From: Rutidosis leptorrhynchoides
Lineage: Eukaryota > Streptophyta > Magnoliopsida > Asterales > Asteraceae
Assembly: GCF_046630445.1 (NCBI RefSeq)
Contig: NC_092338.1
Span: 8,388,501-8,452,500 of the forward strand
DNA length: 64,000 nt
Direction: 5' to 3'
The position numbers and the translations under genes are program-made. Below, piece by piece: positions 50,410 to 62,027 of this stretch. The notes below the pieces were generated by a model that searched no databases, was not told the origin of the DNA, and saw only the letters and a program-made list of their open reading frames with translations. Every line of letters starts with the position of its first letter. Position 1 is the first letter of the stretch.

Positions 50410-51936
50410 TAGAGGTGTAAACGAGCCGAGCCGAGCCCGAGCTTGATGGTGTTCGAGCTCGGCTCGTTTAGGTTTTAAAAAGCTCGAGCTCGAGCTCGGC
50501 TCGATTTGAGCTTTAGATTTTTAGCTCGAGCTCGGCTCGTGATTAATGTCAAAAGCTCGAGCTCGGCTCGTTATCAGCTCGTTTTCTTTTTAAAACAATG
50601 AACTTGGCTCGTGAGGCTCGTTACGCAAAGTTCGAGCTCGTTACGCAAAGCTCGAGCTCGTTATGCAAAGCTCGAGCCCGTCAATAAAAACCCAAGCTCG
50701 TTAGTTGATTTGAGTAACCTCATCAAAGATTAGTGTCACAAATTTATTTTACTAATTGTATCCATCTTATAATTTCAATGTTTCAAGTTCAAATTCAATT
50801 TTATTTTAATACAGTAGTTATTATAACAGAATAAAAATAGATCATAACTACAAATATAATCAGAAAGTTTGTAGCTTCTCATACATACACAAATATTAAG
50901 ATGTGAAACATAAACAAGAACAACTCCAGCAAAAATACTCAATCTCACAAACAAATGTGAAATATGTGAAACATAAATCAAAACAATTAAAAAAGCAGCA
51001 TTCAAGAAAAACATCTCTAAAGAGATAAAAAAAAAAAAAATATGCCGGTCTGGATTCTTGATTCAATAAGCTACAAAGGTTGATCACTTGAATGACCTGC
51101 AATAACAAATACTCCGTAGCATTATGTAAATGAAATTCAAATTACGATTTTAATTGATAGTGTCATTAAAATGGTAAACCAAAAGTCCAAAACATACTTT
51201 CAATTTACGTGAAGCTTCTTTGTATATGTTCATAATTTTTTACTATCTTGCACCTTTTGAATCCAAATTATTACATAAAACTAATTAAAGCGTCTAGTAG
51301 AGTATTAGAATTTAAAATGCATGCACTTAAAATTGAAATAAAAAAACATTACCTTAAAGATAGTTGCAGCTTTCAAACCTTGTGGAGAATTTGAAAAATG
51401 GTAGTATATGTGAAAGAAGATGAAGGTCTAGAATAAAAAAGTCAGAATGATGGGAAGGGAGATGAATGTTGAAAAGAGTAAAAGAAACTGAAGAAATAAT
51501 ATCATGTAACTGGCTTGATTGGCGGTGACATATACGGAGTGTATTGGAAATATAGATTGAAAACTGAAAAGATTATTGGGAACTTAAAAACGAATTGATA
51601 TCGTTAATATCTGCAACTATCTCTCTTCACTTGAGTGTTTCTGACGACATCAATTAAATAAATAACTATAATTATATAAAATAATAATTATAATATATAA
51701 TTATATAATATTTATTTACAATATAAATAAATAATATAGTTATATACGAAAGCTCGTTTAGGCTCGCGAGCTTAAATGAGCTCGAAATGTAAAGCTCGAG
51801 CTCGAGCTCGTTTGTGAAATGAGCCTTAGCTTAAGCTCGAACTCGGGCTCGAGCTCGTTTAGGCTCGGCTCGAATCGAGTTTTTAATGAGCCGAGCTCGA
51901 GTAGCTCACGAGCAGCTCGGCTCATTTACAGCCCTA
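50410..51936. mobile_element. hAT element with GAGCTCG-rich ends
   Basis: Ends TAGAGGTGTAAACGAGCCG and (reverse complement of the right end) TAGGGCTGTAAATGAGCCG form inverted repeats. Flanks GTATTGAG and GTATTGGG (50402-50409, 51937-51944) are an 8-base duplication with one mismatch. Both ends are built from dozens of (A)GCTCGAGCTCGG units, and the middle kilobase is AT-rich without transposase. It lies near the 3' end of the Athila extra ORF. Confidence 0.85.
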
Positions 51937-51944
51937 GTATTGGG

Positions 51945-53282
51945 GCGTCAGACGTGTTGTGCCATAGTACTGATCGGAGTTGGAATAATATAACTCGGTG
52001 TTATGGTTATTCCAGTCAATACCATAACTGTTCCATCCCTGGTTATGCACTTGAGCAATCTGGCGTTGCTCCATATCTTGCTGACCCAACCTAATACTGT
52101 TCATACTGTTGACCAAATCATCCCAACCAGATTGAGACGGATACAAAGGACCTTGACCTTGAACATTTGTCTGGGCTTCCATTTCTGCTTCTTCCTCTAC
52201 CTGCTGTTCCTGCTGCACGTTTGCTCCACTACTACTCGCGCCACCTGCGCCACCTGCCACAAAAGGTACTAAATGCCCATTTGCATCCTTCATGAGAATT
52301 TCAGCGTTGATATAAGAAATTTTCTTTAATGGTTTCATGACGTTAGTACACTCCATCAATCGGCTGAAATCTATGTCGAAGCGACGAGCAATCCTCGTGA
52401 TATAGTGGCCTCCAAGAAGTGGCTTTTCTCTCCGTGTCTCGGTAGCGATGGCCAGAAAATAGTTTCCTATCAATCCAGGAATATCAGTATAGCAACCTCG
52501 TTTTATTTGATCCATTATCCATAGATCCAACGTTTTAACCTTTTCGTTGCCTTCGACTCTTGCATTGAAAGTGCATGCAATAAGTCGATGAAGAAGTCTA
52601 TCATCCCGGGATGCAATCTCATTATACCTGTGTGTGCTCGATTTGAATGGTGTAGATGCATTCGGCCCACAAATTCTTCGCCAATAAGCAATCTCATTAA
52701 TGGGCTCTCGACCAACGTAATCGGAACCCCGCAAGTAATCACCCAATTGGTTGTCGGTAAGTTCCTCAAAAATCCCCAACACTCTGCACAACTCAAATCT
52801 GCTCATCCCTCTATTTTCGCCCCCTAACCGAAACCGAAGAAAATCATTCGACAGATAATCCCGAACATTATTAAACCGTACTGTTGAGTAAAATTCTTTT
52901 AACAACACCGGAAAAATTGGTTCGCGGATGCTAAAAACGTGCTCCCATGCGTAGGTAACGATCCTATCGTAGGGGATGGCTAGCAAACGGGAAACATGTT
53001 GGTGCATATTTGCCTCATCCAATGGGCCTCAAATAAAGTACCACGTTGCATTTATGGGCCTACTGTTTATCCTCTCAAATGTTTCTGCGTAATAGTTGTC
53101 GTTTTGAACCTGGTCAACCAAACTCGAGGATCATTTAGATCCTCCTCTTCATCTTCTCCAGATGAGGATGATGAATGTTGTTGCGGTGGTGGTGGTGGTG
53201 GAACCAAACCTGAGGTCCTCCCTCTTTTTGGTTGTCCTCTTCTGCTAGATTGTCCCTGCAAAACATAATAACACCAAACCAA
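51945..53282 (-). CDS. Athila extra ORF (ATHILA ORF family)
   Basis: The main open part (to 53022) encodes about 360 residues, including VFPVLLKEFYSTVRF-like and FLRFRLGGENRGMSRFELCR text, ELTDNQLGDYLRGSDY and IADIPGLIG-like blocks of the Arabidopsis ATHILA ORF family, then a Gly/Ser and Glu/Gln-rich tail. An upstream part (53067-53282) has a basic segment, a Pro run and an acidic Ser/Glu run. The position after pol is where Athila carries its third ORF, sometimes called env-like; its function is unknown and I see no clear membrane segment. It is broken in places, and the hAT element cuts its C-terminal end. Confidence 0.75.
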
Positions 53283-54540
53283 AAGAACATAGAAACCGTT
53301 GTGTTAATGTTAGCTAAAAACATAACCGGATAGCAAGAGCACTTAGTCATTCTATTCATAGTTCATAAGCATTATGATTCATTTAAGTAAAAGCGTATGG
53401 TCAAAATTTTTAACGAAAGTCAACCAAAGTCAACACAAACTCGCTAATACACTTTCAAAAATGAAAATCACAAATTCAAAATTTAGCATCAACTTAGGAC
53501 TCAAGCATGTTGCGTTCATAGGTCATAGCATTTAAACTTGCATTCTAATGATATTCATCACAAATCATAACACAAATTTTCACAATTTTAGCTCAAAAGG
53601 ACCATTATAACGCCACTACATTATAGCATTCCATACCATCAATCCACTTTAAAAGGCTTAAACATGTGAGAAACTAGCATACATCTTTCATAAGAACATA
53701 AAAATTCAAAGCAAGCTAGAAATTCACCACAATTCAATTTATGACCCGGCCAAATTAACATCTTCATCATCAACTACAATTAAACCTTTCACAAGCTTCA
53801 TAAACATCATACACAAACTCAATATCTTGACTTAATTACCCTAAATTCGGATTCAGTTACTACAAACCCTAGAATCATGAGCATACCCTTAAAAACATGT
53901 AATTTTTGCAAAATCAAGACAATATGGGCAATTAAACAACTAAGGTATGTTAATCTTAACAAGAATCATGAAAATCAAACACCCCACACTTATCTTTCAC
54001 CAATGTATACATATAAACATACAATTCAAGTAATTGAGAAAGGAAAGTGTGAAAATGAAGTAACCATACCCTAGAAAACATGATTGGAGCTTGGAATTGA
54101 TAGAAGAAATCACGAATTTGAAGTAAGAAATTAGGGTTTTTGGGAGTGGGTTCGTGTTTGGCAGAGAAAATTTGATAGAAGTGTGTTTTGTGGTTGAAAA
54201 ATGGGGTGGATAGGGTTTAAAACGCGTATTTTTTTTCTGAGTCAGACACGTTGGACGGCGTCCAGATTGCTGGATGGCTTCCAACTTTAAAGTGTGGGAC
54301 GGCGTCTAGAATTTTGGAACGGCGTCCAGGTTTTAAAAATGGGACGGCGTCCAGATGAGTGGGACGGCGTCCAGATCAACTGCAACATTCTGACCAAATT
54401 TTTCGACACTCGCCAGTTTATAATCCAAACGTAAATCATTTTGCACAAAACTAAAAACAATCGTACACATAATTCAAAATATTTACACCTGTGAACCATT
54501 TTTTTAACGAGTCGTTCACCCAACTAGTCCCCATTTTGAT
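53283..54540 (-). other. Athila spacer between pol and extra ORF
   Basis: Non-coding, about 1.25 kb. It contains six GGACGGCGTCC-type dyads at 54250-54376, the same motif as in the LTRs. On the minus strand a plausible leader for the extra ORF follows, with AAACCCTA text near 54215 and 53870. No promoter can be proven by eye. Confidence 0.6.
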
Positions 54541-55639
54541 TTAAGCTTTGTTCTCGAAGTTGAGGCTAACCCCATCTTGGATTTCCAGGGGACCATCAAC
54601 ATAGTACTTGACCCGGTGGCCATTAACTTTAAAAGTATCGCCCTTCCAGTTCACCATTTCAATTGTACCATAAGGGTACACCCTTCTAATAACAAATGGT
54701 CCCGACCATCGGGACTTAAGCTTTCTTGGTGATAACTTGAAACGAGAATTGTAAACAAGGACACGATCCCCTTCAATGAATTCCTTTGGATTTTTCAATC
54801 TCTTGTCGTGCCATTGTTTGGTTTTTTCTTTGTAAATTAGAGAGTTGTCATAGGCTTCAAGCCTCAACTCGTCTAATTCATTTAACTGGGTCAAACGTAA
54901 CCGACCCGCCTCTTGGTAATCCAAATTACATGCCTTAAGCGCCCAATGCGCTTTGTGTTCAATCTCTAAAAGGAGATGGCATGCTTTTCCGTATACCATT
55001 CGGAAAGGAGTGGTTCCAATGGGTGTTTTGTAAGCCGTACGAAAGGCCCACAATGCATCGTTTAACTTAACAGACCACTCTTTTGTATTTGCACCAACGG
55101 TCTTTTCAAGTATGCGTTTAAAGATCGATTGGTATTCTCCACCTGCCCACTTGTTTGGGGATGATAAGATGTTGAAATTTTATGGGTCACCCCATATCTT
55201 TTCAACACTTTCTCGAACTGCTTATTACAAAAGTGGGTGCCGCGGTCACTGATAAGGGCTTTTGGCATGCCGAACCTTGAGAAAAGTTCCATCAAAAATG
55301 TAACTACAACTCTGCCATCATTTGTAGGTAGAGGTTTTGCCTCCGCCCATTTGGACACATAGTCTATGGCAACGAGTATATAGAGGTAAGAATGAGACTT
55401 TGGAAAGGGCCCCATAAAGTCAATTCCCCACACGTCGAACACCTCGTATACTTGGATGCTTTGTTGAGGCATTTCATCCCGTTTAGTGATTTGACCGGCC
55501 CGTTGGCAAGCGTCACAAGCCTTACAAACGGCGTAGGCATCTTTGAATATTGTAGGCTAATAAAACCCGGCCTCGTAGACTTTTCTCCCCGTAATTTGGG
55601 GACCAAAGTGCCCACCCGTTGGACCACGGTGACAATCAA
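54541..55639 (-). pseudogene. Athila integrase region
   Basis: Blocks: the catalytic core with [22 protein letters not shown] and [10 protein letters not shown] (the D, D, E positions visible), then TAYKTPIGTTPFRMVYGKAC and the C-terminal FKLSPRKLKSRWSGPFVIR-type block. No chromodomain follows, as expected for Athila. The zinc-finger part lies further upstream (55557 onwards). The region is in several frames, so it is broken. Confidence 0.9.
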
Positions 55640-56591
55640 GAAGAATTTGAGTGCATTGCTTTCCCGAAACGCACCTCCGAATCATACCATCTACGCAATG
55701 CCTAAAAAGATACGGGTCTTCCCAGAAGTAGTATTTCAGGTCACTAAATTTTTTTTTTCTTTTTTGATGTGACCAACCGGTTTCTAAGTACCCTCCTACA
55801 AGATAGTTGGTGATGTCAACAAACCAAGGATCATCGATTTTCTCAATTTTCATGAGATTTTCGTCTGGAAAGTTATCTTGGATAACAGTCTCATGGAGAA
55901 CCTCAAGATTCGGGTTCTCAAGACGAGAAAGGTGATCGGCAGCTAAGTTTTCAGCCCCCTTTTTATCTTTAATATCAATGTCGAATTCTTGCAGAAGCAA
56001 GACCCAACGTATTAACCGGGGTTTAGTATCTTGCTTAGCAAGCAAGTACTTTAATGCTGAATGGTCTGTATAGACAACCGTCTTTGCTAGTACCAAATAA
56101 GATCGGAATTTATCAAACGAAAAGACAATTGCCAGGAGTTCCTTCTCGGTGGTAGTGTAATTAAGTTGGGCTCCTTGCAATGTCTTACTAGCATAATAAA
56201 TGGGCTGAAAATGTTTTTCAATTCTCTGCCCCAAGACGGCACCAATAGCAAAGTCACTAGCGTCACACATAAGTTCGAATGGAATTGACCAATTCGGCGA
56301 TATGAGAATGGGTGATTGAGTGAGTTTTGCTTTAAGGAGGTTAAAGGCGTTAAGACATTCGTCCGTAAAGACAAATGGAGCGTCTTTTTCAAGAAGTTTG
56401 TTCATTGGGGTTGCAATTTTAGAAAAATCTTTAATGAACCGACGGTAGAAACCGGCGTGCCCCAGAAAACTTCTTACACCTTTCACATTTGACGGTGGTG
56501 GTAATTTGGCTTTGACTTCCACTTTAGCTCTGTCCACCTCCAGTCCCGCAGAGGAAATTTTATGACCTAAAACAATGCCCTCTCTTACCAT
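55557..56591 (-). pseudogene. Athila RT end, RNase H and integrase zinc finger
   Basis: Shows [20 protein letters not shown], the RNase H blocks [41 protein letters not shown] and AADHLSRLE, and then the start of the integrase zinc finger ([12 protein letters not shown]). Order and content are standard for Ty3/gypsy. Confidence 0.92.
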
Positions 56592-57328
56592 AAAATGGCA
56601 TTTTCCCAGTTAAGAACAAGATTAGATTCTTCACACCGAATCAACATACGCTCAAGATTATGAAGACATGAGTCAAAAGAATCACCGAAGACTGAAAAGT
56701 CATCCATGAATACTTCCATAAAGTCTTCAATCATATCATGAAAAATAGCTACCATACACCTTTGGAAGGTGGCAGGAGTATTGCATAAGCCAAAGGGCAT
56801 ACGTCGATAGGAGAAAGTACCATAAGGGTATGTAAAGGTGGTTTTCTCTTGGTCCTCGGGTGCTATAGGGATTTGGAAATATCCCGAGAAACCGTCAAGA
56901 AAACAATAAAAATTCTTTCCTGCCAACCTTTCCAACATTTGATCAATGTAAGGAAGGGGAAAATGGTCTTTTCGGGTAGCATCATTTAATTTTCTGTAAT
57001 CAATACATACCCTCCAACCCGTGACAGTCCTAGTGGAAATTAATTGATCGTTTTCGTTGGTGATAACAGTCATGCCACCCTTTTCGGGTACACATTGGAC
57101 CGGACTCACCCAAGGACTATCCAAAATTGGGTAAATAAGACCTGCATCAATGAGTTTGACAATCTCCTTTTTAACGACTTCTTGCATATTAGGGTTCAGT
57201 CGCCTTTGTCTTTGTACACATGGCTTATAGTTATCTTCCATTAAAATCTTATGCGTACAATAAGAAGGACTTATACCCTTGATGTCATGAATTTTCCACG
57301 CTAGAGCCGTTTTATGGGCTTTTAACAT
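56585..57328 (-). pseudogene. Athila reverse transcriptase region
   Basis: Blocks: LIDAGLIYPILDSPWVSPVQ, RVCIDYRKLNDATRKDHFP, YCFLDGFSGYFQI, TYRRMPFGLCNTPATFQ-like text and the active-site EVFMDDFSVF, typical of the Athila/Tat branch (FMDD in place of YVDD). It would copy element RNA. The frame changes relative to its neighbours. Confidence 0.92.
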
Positions 57329-57549
57329 GGAAACAAGTTTAGACTTCTCACTTACAGAGAGTTCGGATGAAATGATAACCGGGAGAGTAGAATCCTCTTA
57401 CAGGTAAGCATATTCCAAGTGACTTGGAAGTGGCTTCAGTTCCAAAATGGGAGGTTCTTCAATCGATGTTTTACATCGGTACTCATTTTTTAAATTCAAC
57501 TTTCTGTATTCTTCATCATTTGGCTCATAACCGTTAGCCATCAAAGCGG

Positions 57550-59756
57550 TCAACATCTCCACTTCTTCCACATGTTCTCTTCATCACCTTCTGCAAAAAT
57601 GCATTCTCCCGAACCTTTCAATTCTGAAAATTCCTGCAACAACTCTGAATATGTATCTACGGTTTGCAAATAATAACATTGATCATCAGTAGACTCAGGG
57701 TATTGCAGGGCATGGTCAACGGAAAAGGTGACCTTAATATCCTCAATGCTAAGGGTCAATTTCTGCCCATGAACATCTATCATAGCTCTAGCGGTATTGA
57801 GGAAAGGTCGACCCAATATAAGAGGCACACGTGTGTCCTCCTCCAAGTCCAAAATTACAAAATCGGCTGGAAATACTAGGGTACCCACTTTTACTAACAT
57901 ATTCTCTAAAATTCCACGAGGAAATTTAATAGAGCGGTCCGCTAGTTGAATTGCCATTCGGGTTGGTTTTAATACCCCGGGGTCTAGCTTAACATATAAT
58001 GAATAAGGCATCAAATTAATGCTAGCCCCTAAATCCGCTAATGCTTTAATGCATTCCAAATCTCCTAGGAGACATGGTATGGTAAAACTTCCAGGATCTG
58101 CTAACTTCTTTGGTATTTTGTTCATCAAAATTGCAGAACAATTAGTATTCATGGTGACGGATGAAAGTTCCTCCATTTTCTTCCGATTAGTAAGTAAGTC
58201 TTTTAAGAACTTGACATACTTGGGCATACCTGAGATTACATCAATGAAAGGCATATTTATGTTAATTTGTTTAAACATATCTAGGAATTTTGACCTTTCG
58301 GCCTCTAGCCTTTCTTGTTGTTGCTTTCTTGGGTATGGGAGCGGTGGTTGATATGGTTTCACTACGGGTTTCTTCCGTTCTTCCTTTTCAACCACTTGTT
58401 CCGGCTCCTTAACCGGTTCATCATTTCGGTTCAGCGGAACATTGAAATCAGAATTTTCGGGCATTCTTGGAGCATCGTATGCTAAACCACTCCGTGTGGT
58501 AATAACATTGGCGTGCTCATTTCGGGGGTTCTTATTGGTATCGCCCGGTAAACTTTTTGGTTTTCTCTCACTAAGTAAACTAGCTAAACCACTCATTTGC
58601 TTCTCCAAATTTTGAATTGAGGCTTGTTGGTTCCTAAATTGGTGTTCATTTTTCTCGTTCGTTTGATTTATGTTTGTAACAAGCTGGGTTTGTGAGGCAA
58701 TCAACTTTTCCAACATACTCTCCAAATTTGACTTTTTTTCTTCCTGTTGGGGTTTTTGATAAAAATCCGGAGTTTGTAGTTGGTACCCACTTCTTGGCCC
58801 TTGTTGGTAATTGGAATTTTGACCTTGAGGGTTGTAGGGGTTGTTGAAGTTTCGGTTAAACTGGGCTCTTCCTTGAAATTGATTATTATTTCTTTGGCTT
58901 ATGAAAACCACTTCTTCTTTTTGAGCCATTCTTAGACCGGCATCACAATCTTTCCCTAAATGGAGTCCACCATAGTATTCACAACCTACTTTCATACTAT
59001 GAATTTCCTTGGTGATTTTGTCCATGTTTCGAGCAACACCGTCTATTTTCACACTTAGGGAACTAAGGTCATCATAAGCACCGGCGCTTTGGACTTGAGC
59101 ATTACGAGTAATTGGTCGTTCTTGATGCCACTCATGAGAATAATCGGCTAGCTTCTCAATTATCTCATAAGCCTCTTGCTCGGTTTTGTCCATGAGTGAA
59201 CCTCCGGACGCTTGATCAATGGAAATTCGGGTTGCAACATCACAACCCTTGTAAAAGATTTGGACTTTTTGGAAAGTATCCAAACCATGGTTTGGACAAC
59301 CTCTCAGCATTTTGAAAAATCGATTCCATGCTTCGTACAAGGTTTCCATCGGCTTTTGACAGAATTGGGTAATTTCGTGTTGGAGTCTCGAGGACTTAGA
59401 AGCTGGAAAATATTTCTTAAGAAATTTTTCCAACATACCATCCCAAGTTTCTATCGTAGCCTCGGCCAATGAATCCAACCAACTTCGTGCTTCCCCGTGG
59501 AGTGTCCATGGGAAAAGTCTTAAAAATATGGCCTGGTCAGTTTCTGGTTTAAGTTTGAAAAGAAGACATATCTCTTGAAAAAGACGAATATGTTCGTTTG
59601 CATCTTCATTCGGACCACCACCAAATTGACACCTGTTATTAATCATTTGAAGAATAGGTCCTTTTATTTCAAAATTTACCTCACCAGTGGGTGAAGTAAT
59701 GGCACTACCTTGTCCGGTTCGGGTTGCCTTCATCTTGGCCGCCATTGATTGTCTTG
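57550..59756 (-). CDS. Athila gag and protease, main part
   Basis: A long open frame of about 730 residues. The Gag domain shows PWTLHGEARSWLDSL, FLKKYFPASKSSRLQHEI and PMETLYEAWNRFFKMLRGCP. Then come a Gln/Asn-rich linker, PYPRKQQQERLEAERSKF, and a C-terminal protease-like domain with ADLGASINLMPYSLY and PLILGRPFLNTARAMIDV. These form the particle shell and mature it. The 5' part of gag is on the other side of the solo LTR, so the Met at 59745 is not the natural start. No zinc knuckle is obvious, as in other Athila Gags. Confidence 0.92.
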
Positions 59757-59761
59757 GTACC

Positions 59762-60974
59762 TGATGTGCGGCGAGGGGTATATGAAATAGTATTAATTTT
59801 TACAACGAAATACGTTACAAAATACACAAGTTTTAATTATTTATTTACAAAATGGATATACATAAACCTTGCTACAACACTATAGGCAGTGTACCTAATC
59901 GTAGAGTAGTATAGTTTTTAGTAGGTCCGGTTCGTTCCACAGGGAGACGGTTACACTATATTTTTATATAATTACATTTGTACAAAAATATATAAATATA
60001 TATATATAATAATATATAAAAGGGGATTTTTACCATTTAATGACCGGTTTGTCGATTTATATTTTAAGCGAAGCATATAGTAAATGACGATATTTAAATA
60101 ACAATATAAAATAAATAACAATAATTAAAATGACAATAAATAAAAGTACGAGGAAAAATGAAATAAAATATATTATGCTTATTTAAGCTTCCGTAACCAT
60201 GATGTTTGACGTTTTGATTATTTATTACCCTGGGTTAATTGTCCTTTATCCTGGATTATTTGATAAGTCCATCTGGTTTTTGTCCATAATGGTCCATCAG
60301 TCATAAATATAAAGTGCGAGTGTCCTCGTCAAATTATCCTTATGTCCGAAGTCAAATATTCCAACTAATTGGGGACTTAAACTGTAACAAGGTTTTATTA
60401 CTTTGTTTAATAATTACACCAGGATATCGACTGCGTGTAACCCAAGGTTTTAATACTTTGTTATCAATTATGCCAAGTGTCCTTGTACATAATTTCACCC
60501 CTGTTTTAATAATTCCATAGACTATTAATCCATTCCCGTGTCCGGTTAAATGAACGATTATTCGTACATATAAATACCCCGCTCATCGTGTCCGATCGAG
60601 TGTATATGGTTATTTATAGGTACATCCAATTGTAAATCTTTATATTAAAATTAACAAACTATTATTTAGTTAAACAAATATAAAGCCCATTAATAGCCCA
60701 TAGTCTAATTTCCACAAGTGTCGTTCTTTTGTCCAAACCTCAATTATGGTACAAAGCCCAATTACCCAATTTTAATATTTTTAGCCCAACATCATGATTA
60801 CTTCGTCATAAATAAACATAATAATAACTTAAGTACGAGACATTAATTTAAAAAGGAGAACATAGCTTACATTGATTATTTATCGCGTAGTGTTACACGG
60901 ACAGAGCTCCGACTTTAAAACCCGTAAAATAACCTTTGCATAACCCAAACTAATCTAATATAAAACTAAACTAA

Positions 60975-61029
<55 letters not shown>

Positions 61030-61624
61030 CAGAGAGAGATTGATATTAGGGATGGTTGAACTCGGCAGAAGCTAGTTCATTTTATAGGGAAATTCTGATT
61101 TTTCAAACTCCGCGAGTCGTGGAGTTTTAAGCCTGCAAACTCCGCGAGTCGTGGAGTTTGATTTTTCAGCTCACAATTTTTTGGATCTTAGCTTGTCGAC
61201 GTAATTAAATAATAATATAATATATAAATAATTTTAAGAATTATTTAAATATTATATTTTATTTATGTGCATAGTTGACTTGTAATTTTTGAACCGTTGC
61301 GTCGCGCGTTGAGAGTTGACTCATGTCCCGGTTCCGGATTTTCGAACGTCCTTGCGTACAATTTAATATCTTGTACTTTGCGTTTTGTAACTTGTACTCT
61401 TGTCATTTTTAGACGTTTTTCATCAATAAATTGAACCTTTTGAATTGTATCTTGTACATTTGAGCTTTTTGGACGTTTGTGTCTTCAAATCTTCGTTTTC
61501 GCCTTTTGTCTTCGCACTTATTTATTTAAACAATTACAATGAAAATATAATACAATTACATATGAAAACCTATTATTTAGGAGGGATATTGCTATGAAAT
61601 ATATGTTCCTTTTTAGCCTTATCA
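59762..61624 (-). mobile_element. solo LTR inside Athila gag
   Basis: TG..CA ends (plus strand TGATGTGCGGCG...GCCTTATCA) with an exact duplication GTACC (59757-59761, 61625-61629). No primer site, internal region or second LTR is present, so the source element has collapsed to a solo LTR by recombination. The family is related to the host Athila LTR (both share TGATGTGCG) and matches the inverted copy at 1-1200. It contains two AACTCCGCGAGTCGTGGAGTT dyads at 61105-61159 and a TA tract near 60984-61020. It follows the host in orientation. Confidence 0.93.
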
Positions 61625-61871
61625 GTACCACCGGTCTTGCTTCTCCTTTCATTTCAAATTTTGGAGGAGGAACGGGCTCACCAAATTCAGAATATCCCGG
61701 CTTGGTTATACTTGATTCTGTATCAAAAGTTTTCTGTTTTGATGAAGATTCAAAAAGTTCAAGTACTTCTTTCGGGATCCTACCAAGCTTTCTATCAGGT
61801 TCCGTAAGCGGTGTAAGTAATGGAGAATCTGAACTTCGGGTATGTGGCATATGCAACCTAAAATCTGTCAA
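61625..61871 (-). pseudogene. Athila gag, 5' end
   Basis: Encodes MPHTRSSDSPLLTPLTEP, GRIPKEVLELFESSS and SEFGEPVPPPKFEMK, the Ser/Pro-rich start typical for Athila Gag (compare the SPLLTPL motif). It stops at the solo LTR. The leader between here and the primer site is about 130 bases. Confidence 0.8.
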
Positions 61872-62003
61872 TCACACAACTAACAAAACTATTAAATGCA
61901 TCGATTCTATAAGTCTAAAATTCAAAGACTATTAATAAATTAAAATAATTAAGAAACTAGTTAATCACAAATTAGTCAATAATTCTATTTTGACACAAAA
62001 CTG

Positions 62004-62021
62004 TCCCCGGCAGCGGCGCCA
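62004..62021 (-). other. Athila primer-binding site, tRNA-Asp type
   Basis: The minus strand reads TGGCGCCGCTGCCGGGGA, six bases after the 5' LTR end; Athila/Tat elements use this tRNA-Asp-like complement. It proves the minus orientation. Confidence 0.9.
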
Positions 62022-62027
62022 AAAACT

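Noticed and set aside
50775-51108. Cys/Phe/Leu-rich small membrane proteins
   Set aside because: Low-complexity AT-rich frames in the interior of a hAT element, without support.
52996-53268. Gly/Cys-rich plus-strand frame
   Set aside because: Opposite strand of the Pro-run and acidic part of the Athila extra ORF.
59762-61624. Normal 5' leader of the Athila element
   Set aside because: Exact GTACC duplications, TG..CA ends and gag sequence on both sides show an inserted solo LTR.
62004-62021. tRNA gene
   Set aside because: Only the short complement of a tRNA 3' end, that is, a primer site; the same holds for 19978 and 30122.
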